NCBI RefSeq assembly: GCF_003667565.1
Contig: NZ_RCUX01000006.1
Coordinates: forward strand, 1 to 64,000
Length of the DNA stretch: 64,000 nucleotides
Direction: 5' to 3'
Source: Mycetocola tolaasinivorans
GTDB lineage: Bacteria; Actinomycetota; Actinomycetes; Actinomycetales; Microbacteriaceae
Position numbers and translations under genes: made by a program. The notes beneath the pieces are model-generated. The model was given only the letters and a program-made list of their open reading frames with translations, was not told the origin of the DNA and made no database searches. Positions 8,148 through 16,146 of the stretch are shown here, one piece after another (the stretch's first letter is position 1; each line of letters starts with the position of its first letter).

Positions 8148-9668
8148 GTGTCTGAATCCGTCCTGACCCCGGCGGTACTCCGGGCGATCTCCGCAACCAT
8201 GCTGCCGGGCTTTGACGGCCCGCAGCTGCCGGACTGGTTGGCCGCCCGCCTGCGCGGGGGCCTCGGAGGAGTCTGCCTGTTCTCGATGAACATCGAGTCA
8301 CCGAGCCAGCTGCGTGAGCTGACCGCGGCCATCCTCGATGCCAACCCGGATGCGGTCATCGCCATCGATGAGGAGGGTGGCGATGTCACCCGCCTGCACC
8401 ACCAGACCGGTTCGCCCTTCCCGGGTAACGCCATCCTGGGCCGGCTGAACGACACCGTGGGCACCGAGGGCGTCGCCGCCCGCGTGGGCTATGAGCTCGC
8501 CGATGCCGGCGCGACGATGACCTTCGCGCCGGATGCCGATATCAACTCCAACCCCAACAACCCGGTGATCGGCACCCGCAGCTTCGGCACCGATGCCGCC
8601 ACCGTGGGCGTGCACACCGCCGCCTGGGTGCGCGGGGTACAGGGCCGCGGCATTGACGCGAGTACCAAGCACTTCCCCGGCCACGGCGACACCGAAAACG
8701 ACTCGCACCTGTCGCTGCCGGTGATCGATCGGTCGCTGGCCGAGCTGCGTGAGCGCGAGCTGATTCCCTTTGTGGACGCCATCGCTGCGGGTACCAACAC
8801 CATCATGACCTCGCACATTATGCTGCCGCAGGTGGATCCGGTGCATCCGGCCACCCTGTCGCGCACCATCCTGCAGGATCTGCTGCGCGGCGAGCTGGGG
8901 TTCACCGGCGTGATCGTGACCGATGCGCTGGACATGAAGGGTGCCAGCGGCATTACCGGGATCCCCGAGGCCGCGGTGCGGGCGCTCGCCGCGGGCTGCG
9001 ACCTGCTGTGCATCGGGAGCAACAACACCGATGAGCAGATGGGGGAGATCGAGGCCCACGTGGCCGCGGCGATCGAGTCCGGCGCGCTGCCCGCCGAGCG
9101 GGTACTCGAGGCCGCCGAGCGCCTGCGGGTGCTGGCCGATCAGGGCCGCACCGTGCGCGCTGCCGCGGCCGCTCAGCCGGTGCCGGACACCGCGTGGCCG
9201 AGCGCCGTGGCCGTGGCCGCGACCTTCGACGTACAGCCCGGCACCGTGCTGCCCGCCCCGAGCCCCGAGGCACCCGTCCACGTGGTGACGGTCGAGGGCG
9301 TGCCGAACATCGCCGTCGGGCAGCTGCCCTGGGGTCCGCACTCCGCCCAGGATGACGCCGTGCGCGCCGCCGGGCTGGTGTTCCACCTCGTGGACGGCGC
9401 GGATCTGGATGCCGCGGTAGCCGGGATCCCGTCGGGGGCACCCATCGTGCTGCTCGGCCAGAACAACCACCGCAGCGAGCGAGTTCAGCACGTGCTGCGT
9501 GCGCTGCGCGAGCGTGGCGATGCCCCCGTGACCGTGGATATGGGCTGGCCCGCTCCGGATCGCGCCGACGCGCAGATCGCGACCCTCGGTGCTTCGCGCC
9601 TGGCCGGTCAGGCCTTCCTCGGGCGCTGGTTAGCCGGGGGATTTGCCGCGGAATCGAGCGCCCGATGA
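8148..9668 (+). CDS. nagZ: Glycoside hydrolase family 3 beta-N-acetylhexosaminidase (NagZ-like)
   Basis: A 506-aa GH3 enzyme with no signal peptide, hence cytoplasmic. The TIM-barrel domain (about 1-335) has the NagZ signature KHFPGHGDTENDSHLSLP, in which the Asp/His pair acts as unusual acid/base, and the nucleophile Asp in TDALDMKGA. A C-terminal alpha/beta domain follows (about 350-500), as in the two-domain Gram-positive NagZ type. It should release N-acetylglucosamine from imported chitobiose or muropeptides. GTG start three bases after the permease; its 3' end overlaps the kinase gene by ATGA. The operon position suits intracellular cleavage of the transported disaccharide. Confidence 0.9.
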   Translation: MSESVLTPAVLRAISATMLPGFDGPQLPDWLAARLRGGLGGVCLFSMNIESPSQLRELTAAILDANPDAVIAIDEEGGDVTRLHHQTGSPFPGNAILGRLNDTVGTEGVAARVGYELADAGATMTFAPDADINSNPNNPVIGTRSFGTDAATVGVHTAAWVRGVQGRGIDASTKHFPGHGDTENDSHLSLPVIDRSLAELRERELIPFVDAIAAGTNTIMTSHIMLPQVDPVHPATLSRTILQDLLRGELGFTGVIVTDALDMKGASGITGIPEAAVRALAAGCDLLCIGSNNTDEQMGEIEAHVAAAIESGALPAERVLEAAERLRVLADQGRTVRAAAAAQPVPDTAWPSAVAVAATFDVQPGTVLPAPSPEAPVHVVTVEGVPNIAVGQLPWGPHSAQDDAVRAAGLVFHLVDGADLDAAVAGIPSGAPIVLLGQNNHRSERVQHVLRALRERGDAPVTVDMGWPAPDRADAQIATLGASRLAGQAFLGRWLAGGFAAESSAR

Positions 9669-10585
9669 GACTGGGGATCGATGTCGGCGGCACCAAAACC
9701 GCCGCCGTGATCCTCGACGATAACGATGCGGTGGTGGCGGAGCTGATCCGCCCCACCGGATATGGCCGTGACGAGGTGCTTGCCTCGGTGGTGGAATCCA
9801 GTGTCGAGCTCGCGGGCCGGGTTGGCATCACCGCCGACCGCTTCGACTCGATCGGGATCGGCATCCCCGGGGCCGTGAACTCGGCCACCGGCCGAGTGGA
9901 GCACGCCGTCAATCTCGGCCTCGACGGCTTCGAGCTGGGAACCGAGGCTGCCGCGCAGCTCGGTACCCGGGTGGCCGTGGAAAACGACGTGAACGCCGCG
10001 GCCGTGGGCGCGTACCGATACGTGTCGAGTACCGGATCCGATACCGCGCTGGGCACCGACGGCCTCGCCTACCTCAATCTGGGGACCGGTCTCGCGGCCG
10101 GAATCGTGCTCGACGGGCACCTGCGTCGGGGGAGCTCGGGGGTGGCCGGAGAGATCGGCCATATCCCCGTGGATGCCACCGGCGTGATCTGCTCCTGCGG
10201 GCAGCGCGGATGCCTCGAAACCATCGCTTCGGGCTCGGCTATTGCGCGTCAATGGCCGACCACCGGTACCTCGCCGGTCCACGATATGATGGCCGCAGCG
10301 GCTGCCGGAGACCCGGTGGCCGGTCGGATTCGCGCCCTGCTTTTTGAGGGGGTGGCCACCGCGGTTCGCATCCTCACCCTCAGCGTGGATGTGCGCACGG
10401 TGGTGCTGGGCGGAGGCGTCACGAGCCTCGGTGAACCGCTCCTGAGCGGTGTCAACGAGGTACTGGACGGGTGGGCGGAAAGCTCACCGTTCCTCGCCTC
10501 GCTGCGCCTCGGCGAACGAATCCGCGTGATCCCCAAAAACCACCCGGTGGCCGCCGTTGGCGCCGCCCTCATCGGAGTTCCATAA
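9665..10585 (+). CDS. ROK-family sugar kinase (probable N-acetylglucosamine kinase)
   Basis: A 306-aa ROK kinase lacking the DNA-binding domain. It starts with the phosphate-binding loop LGIDVGGTKTAAVI and contains the catalytic Asp region VAVENDVNAAAVG, the sugar-binding GEIGHIPVD and the zinc motif CSCGQRGCLE. It should phosphorylate the free sugar released by the hexosaminidase. The context (NagB next) makes N-acetylglucosamine the likeliest substrate, though ROK kinases for glucose look similar. ATGA overlap with the upstream gene. No nagA deacetylase is present in this cluster, so that step must be encoded elsewhere. Confidence 0.87.
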   Translation: MRLGIDVGGTKTAAVILDDNDAVVAELIRPTGYGRDEVLASVVESSVELAGRVGITADRFDSIGIGIPGAVNSATGRVEHAVNLGLDGFELGTEAAAQLGTRVAVENDVNAAAVGAYRYVSSTGSDTALGTDGLAYLNLGTGLAAGIVLDGHLRRGSSGVAGEIGHIPVDATGVICSCGQRGCLETIASGSAIARQWPTTGTSPVHDMMAAAAAGDPVAGRIRALLFEGVATAVRILTLSVDVRTVVLGGGVTSLGEPLLSGVNEVLDGWAESSPFLASLRLGERIRVIPKNHPVAAVGAALIGVP

Positions 10586-10586
10586 C

Positions 10587-11360
10587 GTGACTGAAGTTCT
10601 TGTAGTAGCGGGCCCCGCCGCCGCCGGGGAGTATGTGGCAGACATTCTGGCTCGCGCCATTCAGACCGATCCCGAGACCGTGCTGGGGCTGGCGACCGGC
10701 TCGACGCCGCTGCCGATCTACGCGGCGCTCGCCGAAAGGGTGCGCACCGAGGGCATTGACGTGTCGAGCGTGAGTGGTTTTGCCCTGGACGAGTACGTGG
10801 GCATCGACCCCGCTCATGAGCAGAGCTACCACCACGTCATCGACGCCGAGGTCACCCAGACCCTCGGGCTGAACCCCGAGCGTGTGCACGTGCCCTCGGG
10901 CAACCCGGACACCCTGGAGTCGGCGGGTGCCGCCTATGAGGAGGCCATTCGTGCCGCCGGCGGTGTGGGCTGGCAGATCCTCGGCATCGGGGCCAACGGC
11001 CACATCGGTTTCAACGAGCCGGGTTCGCCGATCGATTCACTGACCCGTCAGGTGCCGCTCACCGAGCAGACCCGGCAGGACAACGCACGCTTCTTCGACT
11101 CCATCGACGACGTGCCGCGACACGCCATCACGCAGGGTGTGGGCACGATTCTGCGTGCCGGTCACCTGTTCCTCCTGGCCTTCGGCGAGCACAAGGCAGA
11201 TGCCGTCGCGCGCGCTATTAACGGGCCGGTCAGTCCCGAGATTCCCGCCTCGGCGATCCAGCAGCACCCGAACGTCACGGTGCTCCTGGATGCGGCCGCG
11301 GCCTCCGGTCTGGACGCCGCCGAATACACCGTGGTCACGGGCACCCCCGCGGGCGTGTAG
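10587..11360 (+). CDS. nagB: Glucosamine-6-phosphate deaminase
   Basis: A 257-aa NagB converting glucosamine-6-phosphate to fructose-6-phosphate and ammonia. Visible family motifs are LATGSTPLPIY, the active-site segment GFALDEYVGIDP and GIGANGHIGFNEPGS. The GTG at 10587 is chosen because GGAG lies just upstream and the N-terminus MTEVLVVAG then matches family length. It is the last gene of the amino-sugar operon and delivers the imported sugar to glycolysis. A 5S rRNA gene begins only 26 bases after its stop. Confidence 0.93.
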   Translation: MTEVLVVAGPAAAGEYVADILARAIQTDPETVLGLATGSTPLPIYAALAERVRTEGIDVSSVSGFALDEYVGIDPAHEQSYHHVIDAEVTQTLGLNPERVHVPSGNPDTLESAGAAYEEAIRAAGGVGWQILGIGANGHIGFNEPGSPIDSLTRQVPLTEQTRQDNARFFDSIDDVPRHAITQGVGTILRAGHLFLLAFGEHKADAVARAINGPVSPEIPASAIQQHPNVTVLLDAAAASGLDAAEYTVVTGTPAGV

Positions 11361-11386
11361 ACTAGACACATAACCACGAATTAGCT

Positions 11387-11506
11387 GTTTCGGTGGACAT
11401 AGCAAGAGGGAAACGCCCGGTCACATTCCGAACCCGGAAGCTAAGGCTCTTTGCGCCGATGGTACTGCAGGGGGGACCCTGTGGGAGAGTAGGACACCGC
11501 CGGACT
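11387..11506 (+). rRNA. rrf: 5S ribosomal RNA, isolated copy 2
   Basis: A complete 120-nt 5S gene that differs from copy 1 at six positions and has the more canonical 3' segment (GTAGGACACCGCC). No 16S or 23S is adjacent: it lies 26 bp behind nagB and 12 bp before a strong terminator. A TAGACT box (11358-11363) overlaps the nagB stop, but I see no convincing -35, so the RNA may come from read-through or from an unrecognised promoter. Both 5S genes have the same orientation and bracket 11.3 kb. Confidence 0.93.
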
Positions 11507-11517
11507 TATAATTCGAA

Positions 11518-11546
11518 GCCCCTCGACTGGATTCCAGTCGAGGGGC
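11518..11546 (+). terminator. Terminator after isolated 5S gene
   Basis: A perfect 13-bp stem (GCCCCTCGACTGG with CCAGTCGAGGGGC) around a 3-nt loop, followed by TGGTTCGTTT. It would end both the nag operon read-through and the 5S RNA. Confidence 0.85.
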
Positions 11547-11554
11547 TGGTTCGT

Positions 11555-11680
11555 TTAACCGGCGCTGTTCTGTGTGAGCATTCCCGCCTCGACCAACTGA
11601 TCGGCGGCGTTCTGTGCGGTGGCGGCGCTGTTGCGCAGCGCGCATAACAAAGCTTCTTCCGTTTTCCTTTGGTATGGAGC
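11555..11680 (-). pseudogene. C-terminal remnant of an unidentified protein
   Basis: Reading the minus strand from about 11680 to a TAA at 11555-11557 gives protein-like sequence containing RKTEEALLCALRNSAATAQ and, after it, NAADQLVEAGMLTQ. The composition resembles a real alpha-helical C-terminus, but no start codon or upstream frame supports an intact gene. The parent family is not recognised. The call rests only on how protein-like the reading is. Confidence 0.35.
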
Positions 11681-11748
11681 GCCACATGCACGGGACGCGG
11701 GCTCGCGTCGGCACCGATTCCTCGGCCTGCAGGGTTCACAAAATCAAC

Positions 11749-11758
11749 TGTGTACACA
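11749..11758 (+). promoter_or_regulatory. Palindrome with TGTACA core upstream of the antitoxin gene
   Basis: A perfect 10-bp palindrome TGTGTACACA, followed by a partial second copy TGCACATGT at 11761-11769, 15 to 35 bp upstream of the antitoxin ATG. Phd/YefM antitoxins are known to bind palindromes with a TGTACA core, so this is a candidate autoregulatory operator. Confidence 0.5.
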
Positions 11759-11784
11759 TTTGCACATGTCGCTACAACTGACGT

Positions 11785-12039
11785 ATGGATTCCCTCACCA
11801 CTGAAATCGCCACTCGTGAGCTGCGTGGGCAGCTCTCGGACGTACTGAGCCGCGCTCGCTACGCCGGAGAGCGCATCGGGGTGACGCGCAATGGAAGGCT
11901 TGCGGCCGTACTCGTGAGCGTCGCGGACATGGAGGCGCTCGAAGCCTTCGAGGCCGCCCAGGACGTTGCCGCATATCGTGACGCGAAAGCGGCCGACGAC
12001 GGCCAGCGTGTGAGTCTCAAAGATCTACGCCGAGATTAG
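11785..12039 (+). CDS. Phd/YefM-family antitoxin without a partner toxin
   Basis: An 84-aa antitoxin-like protein. The N-terminal DNA-binding fold has the family pattern IATRELRGQLSDVLSRARYAGERIGVTRNGRLAAVLV, here read as two segments, followed by SVADMEALEAFE and a charged C-terminal tail that would normally wrap the toxin. The expected RelE/ParE/Doc toxin is missing: only 44 bp separate its stop from a convergent hydrolase gene. No Shine-Dalgarno is evident. It may be an orphan antitoxin that neutralises a toxin elsewhere, or a relic. Confidence 0.82.
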   Translation: MDSLTTEIATRELRGQLSDVLSRARYAGERIGVTRNGRLAAVLVSVADMEALEAFEAAQDVAAYRDAKAADDGQRVSLKDLRRD

Positions 12040-12083
12040 TAGGTGCCCGCCCCCTGACCGGAACCCAGCCTGGGCCGGTTCGT

Positions 12084-12806
12084 CTAATCGGCGAAAGGGT
12101 CGGCGGCCGCCGCGATCAGGGCGCTCGCGTCGTGCAGGATGGCCTCGCCGTGCCCAAAGCCCGCGATGCTTGCCCCGGCCTTGGCGATACGATCGGCGGA
12201 GTGCCGGGTTCGTGCGCGATCAACGTTGAACACCCCGAGGATTACCTCGCCGAAGAATTCCGCCACGGTGTCGCCGGTCAGGACTACATCCAGGGCTAAA
12301 AAGTGCAGTGCGATGCTCCCGTGGGTGTGCCCGGGAGCGGCCAGAATGTGAACACCGCCGGCGATGTCCAGGCGGTCTCCGTCGGTCACCGCGACATCCA
12401 CGCGGCAGGGAGGCCCCGCGGGTGGTGCGGTGGGCTGTGCGTGAATGCCGGTTTCGGCCGGGGTGAGACGGGCTAACGGACCGGTTTCCGCGCCGCGGAT
12501 CACCGCTGCTTCTGGAGCTCCGGCGATGATCTGGATCTCGCCCCAGCCGGAGATTTCCGCGGCGGCACCCGCGTGATCATCGTGGAAGTGGGTCAGGATG
12601 ATTCGAGTGACGTCCGCGCGTGTGCGGCCCAGGTCGTTTAGCGCAGCCTCGATCAGGGGTGCGCTGTGGTCCCACCCCGTGTCGATGAGGGTGACGCCGG
12701 AGTTCTCGCACAGGATGTAGCAGTTGAGCGCGTGTGCCTGACCATCGGGAATCCGGAGACGGTGCAGCGAGGGAGCAATTTCGAGGAGATCACGTGGGGG
12801 AATCAT
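12084..12806 (-). CDS. MBL-fold metallo-hydrolase
   Basis: A 240-aa metallo-beta-lactamase-fold enzyme. The metal-binding motif reads LTHFHDDHAGAA (HxHxDH), with further ligands in APGHTHGSIALHF, LTGDTVAEFF and GFGHGEAIL. There is no signal peptide, so it is cytoplasmic. This subgroup hydrolyses varied thioesters, lactones or phosphodiesters, and the substrate cannot be deduced. Its start lies 61 bp downstream of the ClgR-like gene on the same strand. Confidence 0.88.
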   Translation of the reverse strand: MIPPRDLLEIAPSLHRLRIPDGQAHALNCYILCENSGVTLIDTGWDHSAPLIEAALNDLGRTRADVTRIILTHFHDDHAGAAAEISGWGEIQIIAGAPEAAVIRGAETGPLARLTPAETGIHAQPTAPPAGPPCRVDVAVTDGDRLDIAGGVHILAAPGHTHGSIALHFLALDVVLTGDTVAEFFGEVILGVFNVDRARTRHSADRIAKAGASIAGFGHGEAILHDASALIAAAADPFAD

Positions 12807-12867
12807 GGCTCCACGCTAGCGGTGGCGCGTCGCTCCCAGGGTGAATTCCGTGCTCGGGAGAATCGAG

Positions 12868-13125
12868 CTACGCAGCCAGGGCAACGTCCGTCTTGGTCTC
12901 GTATGGCACAGAGCTCCGCATCACATCCAGGAGATCGGTGACACTGATCCCCAGGGCCCGGCAGATCGCGTCAATAATCTCGGAGGACGCCTCCGCCTGC
13001 CCGCGTTCGATGGAGGAGAGGTGCGCGAGCGATACCCCGGCCGCGCGGGCAACCTCGTCGAGAGTGCGTCCCTGGGCGAGCCGGAGCCGGCGCAGGGTGT
13101 GTCCAATGAGCTGACGCAACAACAT
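12868..13125 (-). CDS. ClgR-like helix-turn-helix regulator with -LAA terminus
   Basis: An 85-aa XRE/HTH_3 protein. The segments [42 protein letters not shown] and [13 protein letters not shown] follow the ClgR pattern (regulator of clp protease genes) closely. The last three residues are Leu-Ala-Ala. ClgR proteins are themselves degraded by ClpP through a small hydrophobic Ala-Ala-type C-terminus, which would give feedback control. The ATG at 13125 with upstream GAGAGGA is preferred over an earlier GTG (13149). It could also be a paralogue with other targets, so I leave the symbol blank. Confidence 0.8.
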   Translation of the reverse strand: MLLRQLIGHTLRRLRLAQGRTLDEVARAAGVSLAHLSSIERGQAEASSEIIDAICRALGISVTDLLDVMRSSVPYETKTDVALAA

Positions 13126-13185
13126 ACCCTGATCCTCTCGGCTCGACACGGGCGCGTCAAATGCGTCGTGTCAAAAATTGAATGG

Positions 13186-13923
13186 CTAGCTCGCGGGCTC
13201 TGGAACCGGGGTGGCGGTGACGTCTTCCGCGAGACCGGTTTCGAGGTAGTAACCGGTGATGTGGTCGTGGATCACGCTGCGGGCGCGCTCGGCATCGCCC
13301 GCACCAATCGCGTCGGCCAGGGCGCGGTGTTCGTGGCGGAGCCGGGTCGCGGTGGCCGGCCAGGAGGCCAGGCGGGGGAGGCCCGCCCGCACGTAGTCCT
13401 CGATCGAGGAGCGCAGGCCCGCCATGGTGGCGGTCAGGACGTGATTCCCCATCGCCTCGGTGAGTGACAGGTGGAACTGCGCATCCAGGGTGAGGAACTC
13501 CTCGGGGGAGAGGTTCTGTGACTCCATCGCCCCGAGCAGGGTGCGCGGGGTGTGAATCGTGCGTAGATCGGGGTTCTCGGCCAGGCGCGAGACGGTTTCG
13601 GTTTCGAGGATCAGGCGGGTCTGGACGATGTCCTCCACGCTGAAACCCTGCGCGGCCACCTGCAGGCGCATGAGTGCTGACATGCCGCCGCTCGGTAGAG
13701 CAACGATGATCGCACCCGAGCGCGGGCCGGATCCGCTCGCAGTACGAATGAGGCCGAGCACCTCGAGGACGCGCAGTGCCTCGCGCACGCTCGAGCGGCC
13801 CACGCCCAGATCGGCCGCGAGGGCGCGCTCACCGGGCAGGTGGTCGCCGGGCTGCAGTGTGCCGGAGAGTAGATCGTGCTCGATGCGTTCGAGTACAACC
13901 TGCCATGCTCGTGATTCCACCAT
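13186..13923 (-). CDS. GntR/FadR-family transcriptional regulator (FCD domain)
   Basis: A 245-aa regulator. The winged helix (about 8-75) has the family motif LPGERALAADLGVGRSSVRE, and the all-alpha FCD effector domain (about 90-230) has metal-binding-type residues (LDAQFHLSLTEAMGN, and the C-terminal His in HEHRALADAI). FCD regulators respond to carboxylates such as lactate, gluconate or fatty-acyl-CoA. A matching palindrome lies 36 bp before its start. The neighbouring 2-hydroxyacid dehydrogenase upstream on the same strand suggests a hydroxy-acid effector (inference). Confidence 0.9.
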   Translation of the reverse strand: MVESRAWQVVLERIEHDLLSGTLQPGDHLPGERALAADLGVGRSSVREALRVLEVLGLIRTASGSGPRSGAIIVALPSGGMSALMRLQVAAQGFSVEDIVQTRLILETETVSRLAENPDLRTIHTPRTLLGAMESQNLSPEEFLTLDAQFHLSLTEAMGNHVLTATMAGLRSSIEDYVRAGLPRLASWPATATRLRHEHRALADAIGAGDAERARSVIHDHITGYYLETGLAEDVTATPVPEPAS

Positions 13924-13959
13924 TTCATCCCCCTCTGCCGCGCTGCATTGCGCCCCGTG

Positions 13960-13974
13960 TGTGGTCGGACCACA
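13960..13974 (-). promoter_or_regulatory. FadR-type operator upstream of the GntR regulator
   Basis: A perfect 15-bp palindrome TGTGGTC-G-GACCACA. It contains the TGGTCNGACCA pattern typical of GntR/FadR subfamily operators and is 36 bp upstream of the regulator start at 13923. Negative autoregulation is the likely outcome (inference). Confidence 0.8.
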
Positions 13975-14050
13975 AACACTAACACGACGTACGCGCCCTG
14001 CGGGGTATTCGGACGAAAGGTTATCGAGCGTTTACCCGCCCGAGGCGAGG

Positions 14051-14977
14051 TTAGGAGCGGATCACCACGTTCTCCACGGGCTCACCGGCGAGCAGGTGCG
14101 CGACCTGGCGACGGACCAGGGCGGCCATGCGGGACATCATCGAGGTGGCCGCGCCGCCCACGTGCGGGGTGATCAGCACGTTCGGCAGCGTCCACAGTGG
14201 GTGATCGGCAGGCAGCGGCTCGGGGTCGGTCACGTCCAGCGCAAAGCGCAGCCGGCCGGATTCCGCCTCGGCCACGGCGGCTGCGGTGTTGAGCACCGGG
14301 CCGCGGGCGATGTTCACCACGAGCGCCTGATCCGGCAGTGCAGCGAGGAACGCGGCGTCGGCGAGATCGCGGGTGTCGTCGGTGAGTGGCACAGCGAGAA
14401 TGACGATCTCCGCCTCGGGCAGCAGCGCCGGCAGGTCACTCAGCGCGTGTACGGGGCCGTACGGGGTTTCCCGTGCTGAGCGGGCGACCCGGGTGATCAC
14501 CGTTTCGAAGCCGTCCAGGCGCGCCTCGATGGCCGCCCCCACACCGCCATATCCGACGATCAGGACGCGGCGGTCGGCGACGCTGGGCGTCAGTGATCCC
14601 TTCCAGAGGCCGGTCTGTGCGTTCAGCACGGACTCGGGGATGCCGCGCTGGGCGGCGAGCAGCAGGGCGAGGGTGAGCTCGGCGGTGGCGGCCTCGTGCA
14701 CGCTCGCCGCATTCGCATAGACGCGCCCCGGGGGGAGCGTGCCCTCGACCCCGTCGAACCCGATGGACTGGCTCTGGATCAGCGTGGTGGTGACGTTCTC
14801 AATGCCGGGGAAGGGCACGTTCGGCGCGAGATAGGGGGCCACCAGCACGTCGACGTGCGCGGCCGGTGCCGGTGTCTTGAGATCCCACACGGCGAGCTCG
14901 ACGCCATCGGGGAGTTCCCCAATGGCCTGGGCGAGGGTCTGTCCGGGTACGGTCACGAGAAGCGAGGGGGAGGTCAT
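14051..14977 (-). CDS. D-isomer-specific 2-hydroxyacid dehydrogenase
   Basis: A 308-aa NAD(P)-dependent dehydrogenase. The Rossmann motif VLIVGYGGVGAAIEARL is present, with the catalytic Arg in NIARGPVLNT, the Glu/Asp region LDVTDPEPLPADHPLW and the catalytic His in ITPHVGG. It would reduce 2-ketoacids or glyoxylate/hydroxypyruvate-type substrates. The exact one is not evident. ATG at 14977 (MTSPSLLV) is preferred over 15055 because of the upstream GGTGGAAG and family length. The FadR-type regulator follows it on the same strand. Confidence 0.9.
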   Translation of the reverse strand: MTSPSLLVTVPGQTLAQAIGELPDGVELAVWDLKTPAPAAHVDVLVAPYLAPNVPFPGIENVTTTLIQSQSIGFDGVEGTLPPGRVYANAASVHEAATAELTLALLLAAQRGIPESVLNAQTGLWKGSLTPSVADRRVLIVGYGGVGAAIEARLDGFETVITRVARSARETPYGPVHALSDLPALLPEAEIVILAVPLTDDTRDLADAAFLAALPDQALVVNIARGPVLNTAAAVAEAESGRLRFALDVTDPEPLPADHPLWTLPNVLITPHVGGAATSMMSRMAALVRRQVAHLLAGEPVENVVIRS

Positions 14978-15091
14978 AGCTTCCACCATAGGGGTCACGG
15001 CGCCGGAATGTAACGTCATGTTGAGCGGTTTGTCATGAGGCGGGGTTAGGGTCAAGGAAACCTCGAATCAGAACATCCTCGGAGGAGAATC

Positions 15092-16039
15092 ATGACGGCA
15101 GAACGCGTTCACATCGGCACCTCGGATATCGAAATCGCCCCCATCACCCTGGGCGGAAACGTCTTCGGCTGGACCGCCGATGAACCCACATCGCACGCGA
15201 TCCTCGACGCGTTCGTCGCCGGTGGTGGCAACTTCATCGACACCGCCGACGGCTACTCGGCCTGGGTCCCCGGACACACCGGCGGCGAATCCGAAACCGT
15301 GATCGGCAGCTGGCTCGCGGGTCGTGGCCGCCGCGACGACATCGTGATCGCCACCAAGGTCAGCACCAAGCCCGACCGCAAGGGTCTCGCTCCGGCAAAC
15401 ATCCGCCTGGCCGCCGATGAGTCGCTGGCGCGCCTCGGCACCGACCACATCGACCTCTACTACGCGCACTTCGATGACGAGAGCGTGCCCCTGGCCGACA
15501 CCGTCGGAGCGCTGTCCGAGCTGGTGGACTCCGGCAAGGTGCGCTCGATCGGTATCTCGAACTACTCGGCCGAGCGCATCGACGAGTGGCTGAACATTGT
15601 GGCCGAGAACGGCCTGCACGCCCCGGTTGCCCTCCAGCCGCACTACAACCTGGTGGAGCGTGCCTTCGAGGGCGACCTGCGCGAGCGCGCCGCCGCCCAC
15701 AACCTCTCGGTGTTCCCCTACTTCGCGCTGGCCCGCGGCTTCCTGAGCGGTAAGTACCGTCCGGGCGTCGAGATCGACAGCCCGCGTGCGGGAGAGGCCG
15801 CCAAGTACCTCGACGAGCGTGGGCTGCGCGTGCTGGAGGCGCTGGATGCGATCTCCGCCGCCCACGACACCTCGGTCGCCGCGGTCTCGCTCGCCTGGCT
15901 GCGCCAGCAGCCCACCGTGGGCGCGCCGATCGCGAGCGCTCGTTCACTCGAGCAGCTGCCCCCGATCGTCGACTCGCTGCGGGTCGAGCTCAGCGCGGCC
16001 GAGCTGCAGCTCCTGGGTGCCGCGAGCGCTACCGCGTAG
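15092..16039 (+). CDS. Aldo/keto reductase
   Basis: A 315-aa NADPH-dependent oxidoreductase with a TIM-barrel fold. The AKR pattern is visible: active-site Tyr in NFIDTADGYSAW, the Asp before it, Lys in VIATKVSTKP, the segment DHIDLYYAHFDDE where His is expected, and the cofactor segment PTVGAPIASARSLEQL. Excellent upstream GGAGGAG. It is divergent from the dehydrogenase at 14051 and followed by a very long hairpin. It probably reduces a sugar aldehyde or ketone (inference). Confidence 0.92.
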   Translation: MTAERVHIGTSDIEIAPITLGGNVFGWTADEPTSHAILDAFVAGGGNFIDTADGYSAWVPGHTGGESETVIGSWLAGRGRRDDIVIATKVSTKPDRKGLAPANIRLAADESLARLGTDHIDLYYAHFDDESVPLADTVGALSELVDSGKVRSIGISNYSAERIDEWLNIVAENGLHAPVALQPHYNLVERAFEGDLRERAAAHNLSVFPYFALARGFLSGKYRPGVEIDSPRAGEAAKYLDERGLRVLEALDAISAAHDTSVAAVSLAWLRQQPTVGAPIASARSLEQLPPIVDSLRVELSAAELQLLGAASATA

Positions 16040-16048
16040 GTACCCCGC

Positions 16049-16107
16049 GAGCAGGGCACAACGCCCGGCCCTCTCTTTTCGGAGCGGCCGGGCGTTGTGC
16101 CCTGCTC
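16049..16107 (+). terminator. Very long hairpin after the aldo/keto reductase
   Basis: Perfectly paired 22-nt arms (16049-16070 and 16086-16107, beginning GAGCAGGGCACAACG) around a 15-nt loop. There is no T run after it, so it may terminate with Rho, act on either strand or protect the 3' end. Confidence 0.7.
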
Positions 16108-16146
16108 TCGCACACCCGCATGCCCGCGGTGTTCTACGCTAGGAAC

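Noticed and set aside
11358-11386. Dedicated promoter for the isolated 5S gene
   Set aside because: TAGACT is a fair -10, but no -35 at 16-18 bp is present and it overlaps the nagB stop.
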